From assembly GCF_014645355.1 (NCBI RefSeq), contig NZ_BMLS01000001.1:372001-436000 (forward strand): a stretch of DNA of 64,000 bases, in the 5' to 3' direction. Below are positions 57,333-64,000 of this stretch, piece by piece (the stretch's first letter is position 1; the number at the start of each line of letters is the position of its first letter). Source of the stretch: Bowmanella pacifica. GTDB lineage: Bacteria > Pseudomonadota > Gammaproteobacteria > Enterobacterales > Alteromonadaceae. Made by a program: the position numbers and the translations under genes. Below the pieces are notes generated by a model, which ran no database searches, was not told the origin of the DNA, and worked only from the letters and a program-made list of their open reading frames with translations.

Positions 57333-57919
57333 TGCAAGCCAAGCAAACTATGACAATGGCGCAAGCCCGGCACGTTATGACCCACTTTCCCTTTGCCAGC
57401 ATGATCAGTGAAAGCTGGCAGGTCAGCCAGTTGCCCTTTCTGCTGGATGAAAAAGAGATGGTGATTTACGGCCATCTGGCCCGTAATAATCCCCACTGCG
57501 AAGCCCTGGCGGGTCAAAAACAGCGGGTATTGTTTCGCGGTCCCCACGCTTATATCTCGCCAACCTGGTATCAACGCAAACCCGCCGTGCCAACCTGGAA
57601 CTATGTCAGCTTGCAGGTATCGGGTCGCACAACCGAATTGAGCGAGTCTGCGGCACAGACCTGCATGGATAAACTGCTGGATAAATTTGAGCCGGGTCTT
57701 CGACAGGATCCTGAGCAGCTACCAAGCAGCTTTCGGCAAAAGCTCAATCAGGCCATAGTACATTTTCGCCTCGATATCGAGAGCTTCCATGGACAGATAA
57801 AGCTAGGCTTACATCGTCATGAGCTTGATCAACAGGGCGTTGATTTAGGGCTGGCCTGTTCATCACAACCACTCGCCCAAGCGCTGCGCACATTTACGCA
57901 ATTTATGACCAATGCATAG
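57329..57919 (+). CDS. PaiB-family FMN-binding protein
   Basis: A 196-residue protein of the FMN-binding split-barrel PaiB group, first known as Bacillus transcriptional regulators. Hallmarks are LPFLLDEKE, YGHLARNNPH, FRGPHAYISPTWY and VPTWNYVSLQVSG. In Proteobacteria they usually lie near FMN or heme oxidases and may have an enzymatic role instead of DNA binding. Translationally coupled to the upstream PNPOx-like gene, ATG at 57329 or 57332. Regulated with the MocR gene, by inference. Confidence 0.87.
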   Translation: MMQAKQTMTMAQARHVMTHFPFASMISESWQVSQLPFLLDEKEMVIYGHLARNNPHCEALAGQKQRVLFRGPHAYISPTWYQRKPAVPTWNYVSLQVSGRTTELSESAAQTCMDKLLDKFEPGLRQDPEQLPSSFRQKLNQAIVHFRLDIESFHGQIKLGLHRHELDQQGVDLGLACSSQPLAQALRTFTQFMTNA

Positions 57920-57927
57920 GAGTTCCC

Positions 57928-58221
57928 ATGTACGCCGTGATTTTTCGTGCCCGTATTGCCAACCTGGATGAGGAGTATGTCCGTCTGGCCGCCCAGTTAA
58001 GACAGCTCGCTTTTGAAAAATATGGCTGTCTGGATTTTATTGCCCTGTCCGAGGGGGAGCAGGAACTGGCTATTTCTTACTGGCCGGATGAAGATGCCAT
58101 TGTCGCCTGGAAGGCTGACCCACTGCACCGCCATGCCCAGCAGCAGGGTCGTAAGCTCTGGTATCAGGACTATCAGGTACAAGTTGTTAAAGTCACCCGC
58201 CAGTACCCCGCTTTGCAATAG
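57928..58221 (+). CDS. Antibiotic biosynthesis monooxygenase-fold protein
   Basis: A 97-residue ABM-fold protein, a dimeric ferredoxin-like domain also used by heme-degrading and quinol monooxygenases. YAVIFRARI, LRQLAFEKYGCLDFIAL and ISYWPDEDAIVAWKADPLHR are typical. It starts 8 bp after the PaiB stop, with TAGGAG upstream. Third gene of the MocR-linked set; the reaction is unknown. Confidence 0.85.
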   Translation: MYAVIFRARIANLDEEYVRLAAQLRQLAFEKYGCLDFIALSEGEQELAISYWPDEDAIVAWKADPLHRHAQQQGRKLWYQDYQVQVVKVTRQYPALQ

Positions 58222-58247
58222 ACCGGCGTTACCCTAAACAATGGTCA

Positions 58248-58275
58248 CAAAATGTAACCACTTGTTTACATTTTG
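58248..58275. promoter_or_regulatory. 10-bp-arm inverted repeat upstream of the subtilase
   Basis: CAAAATGTAA (58248-58257) and TTACATTTTG (58266-58275), a perfect pair of arms with an 8-bp spacer. No T-run follows. It resembles an operator for a dimeric regulator. It lies 27 bp after the ABM-fold gene and 215 bp before the subtilase. Confidence 0.65.
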
Positions 58276-58490
58276 ATCAGGCTGAATAACGGCAAAGCAA
58301 GCGGTCAACTTTTTCTAGCGCTGCACTTTTCTATACTTGGGCCTGACCGGCCGCCCTCAGCGGGCCCTGTCACCTCAACCTATCCCCAGGAACGATTGAC
58401 AAGGAACGTCAACATTCATGGCCGTTTCTTGTCCGCTTAATTCGTTGTTTTCCAAGGATTTCTTGATTCATTATCAGACAAGGAAAGACA

Positions 58491-60074
58491 ATGTTTAAAT
58501 CGCAATACAGTAAACTCAGCATGGGCCTGTTGCTTGGCCTGTCCAGCCTTTGTGCCCAGGCCGATAGCAAAGCACCACAGCCAGCGGCCGACGCGCATCC
58601 ACCCACACTGTCACAGTGGGTTAAGACAGCCCGTTATATTGTGCGTTTTCGTAGTGTTGCCCCATCTATCGGCATGCAGAAAAAAGGCACAGGACCGCAA
58701 GTATTTACTGATGGAAAGTTTGCCGACAACCAGGCCAAAGCGCTGCTGGAAAACGCCGGGGCTCAGGTACTGTTGAGTTTACCGGAGCATCATATGATGG
58801 CTGCAAACCTCAACCTCAAAGCCCTGAAAGCCCTAAGTGATAATCCGCAGATAGCCAGTATTGAGGAAGATCCCAGACGTTTCCCCATGGCCTAAACCAC
58901 CCCATATGGTATCCCTATGGTACAAGCTAACCAGCTTAATCAATTGGACACCACTGCCAGAAAAGTGTGCGTAATAGATACGGGTTACAACCTTGGTCAT
59001 CCGGATCTGCCAGATCAGAATGGTGGGGTAACCGGCCAGGCCAACAATAATCAAGTGGGAAACTGGTATAACGACGGCAATGGCCACGGCACCCATGTTG
59101 CCGGCACTATCGCCGCCCTGGATGACAGCCAGGGTGTGGTTGGTGTCTATCCCGGCGTGAACCTGCATATTGTTAAGATCTTTAATGACAGTGGCAACTG
59201 GACCTACGCGTCCGATTTGATCGCCGGTATCCAGCAATGTCAAAGCGGCGGGGCGAATGTGGTAAATATGAGCCTGGGGGGCAACAGTTCGTCTACCTCA
59301 GAACAAACCGCCATGCAGAACTTTGTTAATAACGGCATTATGCTTGTGGCAGCAGCTGGTAATGCGGGCAACAGCAGCTTCTCCTATCCGGCTTCTTATG
59401 ATGCCGTAGTATCAGTCGCCGCAGTGGATGCCAGTGAAAGTCATGCCTCGTACTCTCAATACAATAGCCAGGTGGAACTGGCCGCCCCGGGCTCCGCCGT
59501 TTATTCCACTTACCCCACCAACACCTATGCCACCTTAAGCGGCACCTCTATGGCGTCACCTCATACTGCCGGTGTGGCCGCGTTGGTCTGGAGCTTCTTT
59601 CCAAGTTGCAGCAACGAAGAGATCCGTAATGCCTTGCAAGATACCGCTAAGGATAAAGGGACTGCAGGACGGGATAACTTTTATGGTTTTGGCTTAGTGC
59701 AGGCAAAAGACGCGGTAGATTATCTCAATACCTATGGTTGCACCGGTGACGGTGGTGGCGGCGGTGTGGTAGATCCCGTCAACGGCTCGGTGAATCTGGC
59801 CAGCACCAATGCCAATAATTGGCTGCGTTACACCTGGGATATCCCTGCTGCTGTAACACAAATGCAGGTCAGCATCAGTGGTGGTAGCGGCGATGCAGAC
59901 TTATATATGCGTCATGCAAACGCCCCTACCTTGTACACCTTTGACTGTCGTCCCTACTTAGTTGGCAACAATGAAACTTGCACTTTCCCTGCGCCATCCA
60001 GTGGTACCTGGCACATCGGTGTGCATGCCTATAGCAGTTTTAGCAATGTGACGCTGAACTACCAATACTATTAA
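58491..60074 (+). pseudogene. S8 subtilisin-like peptidase, interrupted by one in-frame stop
   Basis: The 528-codon frame is open except for TAA at 58893-58895. The upper part (135 codons) has a signal peptide (LLLGLSSLCAQA) and an I9-type propeptide ending IEEDPRRFPMA. The lower part continues in the same frame with TTPYGIPMVQANQLNQ and the catalytic domain: Asp163 in VIDTGYNLGHPD, His202 in NGHGTHVAG, Ser353 in LSGTSMASPH, then a pre-peptidase C-terminal domain (about 435-527). In relatives this site reads PMAQTTPYG, so CAA to TAA is a one-base change. AAGGAAAG precedes the first ATG. It may be a sequencing error, a true pseudogene, or read-through; an internal ATG at 58917 has no strong ribosome-binding site and would lack a signal peptide. 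Confidence 0.86.
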
Positions 60075-60243
60075 TTGCCTTTAGCGGCCGGCATTAACCG
60101 GTCGCTTTCTATGCCGTGGCAAAGCGGCAGACGCCAGAATATCCATTGGACTCGAGTGAAGGTAGCACTTTACACTTTGCGCTAGTTCCCCATTGCTAAT
60201 CCAATGAATCAGGATTGCGTTGATATACTGACAGAAGCAGCCC

Positions 60244-60708
60244 ATGATAAAAATCACCGACGCCGACCTTGCGCACCCACAAGTACATGAACTACTGCGG
60301 CTGCATCTGGCTGGCATGCACCAAAACTCCCCGCCCGAACAGGTATTCGCGCTGGATTTATCTGCTTTTGAGCAAGCTGGGATCCAGCTTTATTGTGCAT
60401 GGCAGCAAAATACGCTCTGCGGTATCGGTGCGCTCAAAGCACTGAATAGCCACGAAGGTGAAATTAAATCCATGCGCACCCACCCTGCATACCTGAAGCA
60501 AGGGGTTGCCAAGCAGTTGCTGGAACATATTATCAACCAGGCCCATCAGCGCGGATATCAGCAAGTCATGCTGGAAACCGGCTCAGGCCCAGCCTTTGAA
60601 CCAGCCATCCGCTTATATCAGCGCTATGGTTTTAAAAGCGGTCCGGCGTTTGGCGACTACCTTGCAAGCCCGTTTAATCAGTTTTTATACCTGTCCCTGA
60701 CAACCTAA
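60244..60708 (+). CDS. GNAT-family N-acetyltransferase
   Basis: A 154-residue GNAT enzyme. KSMRTHPAYLKQGVAKQLLEH includes the acetyl-CoA loop (Q-x-x-G-x-A/G pattern), and LYQRYGFKSGPAFGDY is the usual C-terminal element. The substrate is unknown; small-molecule or protein amines are possible. No close co-oriented partner. Confidence 0.87.
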   Translation: MIKITDADLAHPQVHELLRLHLAGMHQNSPPEQVFALDLSAFEQAGIQLYCAWQQNTLCGIGALKALNSHEGEIKSMRTHPAYLKQGVAKQLLEHIINQAHQRGYQQVMLETGSGPAFEPAIRLYQRYGFKSGPAFGDYLASPFNQFLYLSLTT

Positions 60709-60804
60709 GAACAGCAAAAGCCCCCCTAGCCCCCCTGCGTTCTAGCCGGGATTTTTTCAGGGAGGTGACTTAGTTGTCCCATTGCAGACGGTACCTTCAA
60801 ACTC

Positions 60805-61413
60805 TTAGTTGTCGACTAGATGATGCTGAGCCTTAAGTTCAGCAATACGGTCAATATAGGCCTGGCGAATACAAGCCTGGTGATCGGTGGCTTTCCAGCA
60901 TTCATCTCGCCCTTTTATCCAGCCCCTTTGCATTGCCTTAAGTTGTTGGTCATGCTGGCCACTTAAGGCCGCATCAAACACCCTTTGCATCTCACGATCC
61001 AGCGCCCCTAACTCAGGTTGTGCACAAATCATGGCCTCCGTACTGGCCGGTCGTACCTCGGTACAAGAAAATGCCGGCTCCTTGCTGGCGCGGGTGCGTT
61101 TTAGCATGTCAATCTGCTTATCAATATAACGACACCAGCGTGGATCGGTTAGCGCTGGCGTATCAGGCTTACCTCTGATCCCCAATCTAAACTCAATGGT
61201 CGATTGCCACTCCTGACTACCGATATCTGGTCCATGGCCTTGGTTATCGCCGGAATGAACGTAATTTTCGACATTTTGTGCCCACCCGGTGCCACACAAT
61301 TCATCCGCGTTGGCCGGTGCAGGCGCATTATTCGGCTGTGATGCACAGCCCCCCAAAACTGACAACAAAACAACTACACATGCGTTCCTGGTTCGCAGGA
61401 GAGTGGTGAACAT
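60805..61413 (-). CDS. LprI/DUF1311-type lipoprotein
   Basis: A 202-residue lipoprotein, lipobox VLGGC with Cys at 23. The C-terminal region (about 110-195) resembles LprI, which inhibits lysozyme in mycobacteria: CAQPELGALDREMQRVFDA, GWIKGRDECWK and CIRQAYIDRIAEL, with paired cysteines. In Gram-negatives its role is not known. The ATG at 61413 has AAGGAAAC upstream; a longer frame is not used. Confidence 0.8.
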   Translation of the reverse strand: MFTTLLRTRNACVVVLLSVLGGCASQPNNAPAPANADELCGTGWAQNVENYVHSGDNQGHGPDIGSQEWQSTIEFRLGIRGKPDTPALTDPRWCRYIDKQIDMLKRTRASKEPAFSCTEVRPASTEAMICAQPELGALDREMQRVFDAALSGQHDQQLKAMQRGWIKGRDECWKATDHQACIRQAYIDRIAELKAQHHLVDN

Positions 61414-61756
61414 GATGTTTCCTTTTTCAATAAGTCTGTGACAGCCATACACAGTGGGTGTATAAGCCAGAGCCATCATACATAAAGGGAGAACACTAAG
61501 CTAAAGCGCAGCCTGAATTGCCAAAGGCCTAAACGAAAATGTCTTAAGGTAATGCAACAGCATTTATCCGGGGGCGCAAACTTCCTGTCATAGCAAGAGC
61601 CTAAACGCCTAACTCAAGGCCATAGGCTAACGCTGATATTCAAGGCGGCGCGGCATTGTCAGTTGCAGGTCAGCCCTCACCGTACGAAAGTACTAGAGCA
61701 AAATTTAAACATTAAAATAACAATAAATTCACCTTAAAATTACACAAACAGGGTGA

Positions 61757-63637
61757 ATGATGACGATACTTAGACTTATCTTTTTGATATGTATGGGATT
61801 AATCAGCGGGTCTGTCAGCGCAGGAGCCTGGCAAAACAATCTGTCTGTGGGTGGTTTTAGCAAAGTACATATTTATACGCCGGATGGCCTCTCTTCTGTG
61901 GGCCAAGGTCGTGCTCTGCTGCTGGTACTGCACGGATGCACCCAGTCCATTGATGCTTACAAGACAGCGAATCTGGAGCAGGCCGCCGAAGCCCATGGCA
62001 TGGTGATCGCCGTGCCAGATGCGGTCAATAAAGCAGGATTTGGTTGCTGGTCTTACTGGCAGGGTAGCAAGTCCCGCTCGGCCGGGGATTACAAAAACCT
62101 GATCAACCTGGCCAATATGCTCAGTAGCGACAACAGCTATCAAATTGACCCAGACCAGGTCTATATTGCCGGTTTATCTTCCGGTGCGGCTTTTGCCAAC
62201 ACCACCGCTTGTCTCGCCCCCGATGTATTTGCCGGTATGGGCATCAGTGCCGGCCCCAGTATTGGCACCAGCTCTAGTGGCGCCATCGGCAGCTGCGAAT
62301 ATGCGGATGTGGCGACTCGCTGTCAGCAATACGCAGGCAACTACAGTGGCGATCTGAATACACAGATAGCCTCTATTGCCCATGGCGATGCAGACACTAC
62401 GGTTGACCAGTGCTACAACAGTCAAAATGCCGAAGGTATGGCCGATGTTTACGGGGTAGACGCCTTATCTGGCTCGCAGTTTATAGGCAGCGGCACCCGC
62501 ACGGCCCAGGAGTACCAATGGCAAAACGGCCGGGTGGCTATGCTGTGGCTAAACGGCATCGATCACGCCTGGTCCGGTGGCCAGGGCGCGTCCGGTTCGT
62601 ACATCAATGGCAATGGCATCAACTATGCCATGTATCTGGGTGAGTTTTTCTCAAATAACAATGCCAGGGTGAACCGAAACCAAGTACCGGTGGTATCCGG
62701 TCTTAACCTGGCCGTCAGCGGTAATCAGATTGCCATCTCCGGTCAGGTCAGCGATCCCGATGGCGTTGTCGATACCTTGCATGTTCAGGTAACCAGTGAA
62801 CAGGGGAATTTGTATCAATACAGCACACAGGCGTTTAGCAATGGTGCCTTTAGCCTAACTACGGCTGCACTACCTGACGCCCTTTACTTTGTGAATGTGA
62901 ATGCCACCGATGATGCGGGCGGCATCTCCCAGACCATCAGCGATTCAATACGCCTTGGCCCCCCACCGCCGGATACTGCCCCCACCCTGAGTAATCTGCA
63001 GGTGACGGTCAGCGGACAATGCGCCGATATCACCGGCGAGGTGATGGATAGCAACCAGAATCTTGCAAGCGTCGAAGCGACCTTCAGCACCGGCTTGGTC
63101 GTGGCACAAATCAATGGCACACAGTTTCAGGTATCCGCCTGCGACTTACCGGGGGGCCAACAAAGCGCAACGATCACCGCCACAGACACCACTAATCTTT
63201 CGGCGTCACAATCCCTTAGCTTTAGCGTAGACGCTGGCGTTAGCGCCGATCTTAATGCCCATATCAACGCCGGTAGGCTGGATTACACCAACTACGCCAA
63301 CTGCTATCTGGAATACAGCAGTAATAGCTTCAAACTCAACGAAGTGGTCGTTACGGGCGAGCAGTGCCAGTGGCAGGACAATGACAATAGTTGTGCAGGG
63401 CCTGTTCAGGCATGCAGCGGCACAGATGACGGCGGGAATGGCAACCATAGCTGCGCCACTTATACCACAGCCAACTACTACCATAAGGTGGCAGGACGGG
63501 CTTACAGCAGCGGTAACTATTATCACCCGGACTACTTTGCCAGTGGCTCTGATGATCCATTAAGTGGTTCAACCTGGGGTAATAGCACCTTGTCTTCCCT
63601 CGACGGTGAAACCTGGTTTAACGGCAGTTGCCCGTAA
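61757..63637 (+). CDS. Secreted PHB-depolymerase-like esterase with C-terminal accessory domains
   Basis: A 626-residue exported alpha/beta hydrolase of the esterase PHB depolymerase family. It has a signal peptide (LIFLICMGLISGSVSA), oxyanion region LHGCTQS, nucleophile motif GLSSG (Ser141), an acid in HGDADTTVDQ and a His in GIDHAWSGG. After residue 310 come Ig- or fibronectin-like domains (VPVVSGLNLAVSG and APTLSNLQVTVSG), then a Cys-rich tail with ATYTTANYYHKVAGRA that may bind substrate. Polyhydroxyalkanoate or other ester polymers are likely substrates; feruloyl esterase is an alternative. The gap to 61479 upstream contains no gene. Confidence 0.88.
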   Translation: MMTILRLIFLICMGLISGSVSAGAWQNNLSVGGFSKVHIYTPDGLSSVGQGRALLLVLHGCTQSIDAYKTANLEQAAEAHGMVIAVPDAVNKAGFGCWSYWQGSKSRSAGDYKNLINLANMLSSDNSYQIDPDQVYIAGLSSGAAFANTTACLAPDVFAGMGISAGPSIGTSSSGAIGSCEYADVATRCQQYAGNYSGDLNTQIASIAHGDADTTVDQCYNSQNAEGMADVYGVDALSGSQFIGSGTRTAQEYQWQNGRVAMLWLNGIDHAWSGGQGASGSYINGNGINYAMYLGEFFSNNNARVNRNQVPVVSGLNLAVSGNQIAISGQVSDPDGVVDTLHVQVTSEQGNLYQYSTQAFSNGAFSLTTAALPDALYFVNVNATDDAGGISQTISDSIRLGPPPPDTAPTLSNLQVTVSGQCADITGEVMDSNQNLASVEATFSTGLVVAQINGTQFQVSACDLPGGQQSATITATDTTNLSASQSLSFSVDAGVSADLNAHINAGRLDYTNYANCYLEYSSNSFKLNEVVVTGEQCQWQDNDNSCAGPVQACSGTDDGGNGNHSCATYTTANYYHKVAGRAYSSGNYYHPDYFASGSDDPLSGSTWGNSTLSSLDGETWFNGSCP

Positions 63638-63653
63638 AGGGTCTGTAACAACA

Positions 63654-63684
63654 GCTTCAGGCAGGCCAGTGCGCCGCCTGAAGC
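63654..63684. terminator. Long stem-loop after the esterase gene
   Basis: GCTTCAGGC (63654-63662) and GCCTGAAGC (63676-63684), perfect 9-bp arms with a partly paired inner loop. No T-run follows on either strand. It lies 17 bp after the esterase stop, between convergent genes. Confidence 0.55.
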
Positions 63685-63751
63685 CCTACCTACGAGAATG
63701 AAGATACCACAACCTTCACTAGGTTGAAGCCTGGCCTGAGGGCATAAGCAG

Positions 63752-64000
63752 TTAGCCCTTGGCAGAAAAAGCTCTGTGGTACGTCACGCTTCCTTGCGGT
63801 AAATCGCCTTGAAGCACCAAGGCTTGAAAATAGTCGGCGGGCACCCCCTCAAGCACCAGGCCTTGTTGTGCCTTAAAACCAAAGCGATGATAGTAGCCCG
63901 GCTCTCCCAGCAACACACAGCCTTGCGCCTTTGCGTGCTTTAATTCTTGCATTGCAGCATTAATCAACATTGAACCAACACCTTTACCCTGCTTGCCGGG
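63752..64000 (-). CDS. GNAT-family N-acetyltransferase (YhbS-like), cut by window edge
   Basis: The open frame continues to the right edge. The visible 82 residues include the acetyl-CoA loop PGKQGKGVGSMLI, then LGEPGYYHRFGFKAQ, which matches the YhbS subgroup with its YYxRFGF element, and a C-terminal LPQGSVTYHRAF. An ATG at 63970 is internal to the conserved loop, so the true start lies beyond the window. Confidence 0.83.
   Translation of the reverse strand, partial: PGKQGKGVGSMLINAAMQELKHAKAQGCVLLGEPGYYHRFGFKAQQGLVLEGVPADYFQALVLQGDLPQGSVTYHRAFSAKG

Noticed and set aside
58880-58920. Programmed frameshift in the subtilase
   Set aside because: Both parts are in the same frame; the break is a simple in-frame TAA, so no frame change is needed.

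Overview
The window reads as a chromosomal segment of a marine or aquatic gammaproteobacterium, most likely of the Alteromonadales (Alteromonadaceae-like). This is inferred from gene order and gene content, not from a database search. Three blocks are classic gammaproteobacterial synteny: lptD-surA-pdxA-rsmA-apaG-apaH, rplU-rpmA-obgE with ispB divergent, and mdh divergent from argR. A long Oar-type TonB-dependent receptor, a PafA-like phosphatase, fatty acid cis/trans isomerase, a PEP-CTERM protein and many exported hydrolases fit a marine heterotroph. No rRNA, tRNA, phage, transposase, integrase or CRISPR array was recognised.

Layout. 0-2.8 kb: alkB (cut by the left edge), rlmG, a periplasmic cyclophilin and djlA. 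3.1-9.6 kb: the lptD-to-apaH operon, tightly packed with stop/start overlaps. 9.7-11.8 kb: a chemoreceptor whose terminator is followed by a palindrome-rich repeat array. 12.1-15.8 kb: folA, obgE, rpmA and rplU on the minus strand, with ispB divergent. 15.9-18.7 kb: a Tat-type amidohydrolase, a second repeat array and mdh. 19.2-30.9 kb: argR, an exported endonuclease/phosphatase-fold enzyme, an Oar-like receptor, a PhnD-like binding protein paired with an unknown two-TM protein, uridine kinase, a NupC nucleoside transporter, a 2OG-Fe(II) oxygenase and a PafA-like phosphatase. Together these could scavenge nucleic acids and nucleotides. 30.9-35 kb: a Dyp peroxidase, glnK-amtB with a sigma54 promoter and two NtrC-type sites, and pldA. 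35-41 kb: a run of exported minus-strand proteins (two M28 peptidases, a TPR lipoprotein, a monohaem cytochrome) and a PEP-CTERM protein. 41-47.4 kb: an ABC exporter, dbpA, a NavAb-like sodium channel, a periplasmic solute-binding protein and pyrC. 47.7-55.1 kb: a propeller-GGDEF cyclase, a serine hydrolase, an STAS-like protein, cti and a tiny membrane protein. 55.2-58.2 kb: a MocR regulator facing three flavin or small-oxidase genes. 58.5-64 kb: a subtilase gene broken by one in-frame stop codon, two GNAT acetyltransferases (one cut by the right edge), an LprI-type lipoprotein and a PHB-depolymerase-like secreted esterase.

The most unusual signal is a pair of repeat arrays, 11798-12132 and 17425-17745. 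They share a unit of about 103 bp full of short palindromes. Each begins directly after the T-tract of an intrinsic terminator (of the chemoreceptor gene and of mdh) and has the same orientation relative to the gene it follows. The two terminator stems differ but the junction is conserved, which suggests a dispersed element that targets or accompanies terminators.

Other points of note are the glnK enhancer and promoter architecture, the subtilase nonsense codon between propeptide and catalytic domain, the PhnD-like/two-TM protein pair, and a 10-bp-arm inverted repeat upstream of the subtilase.
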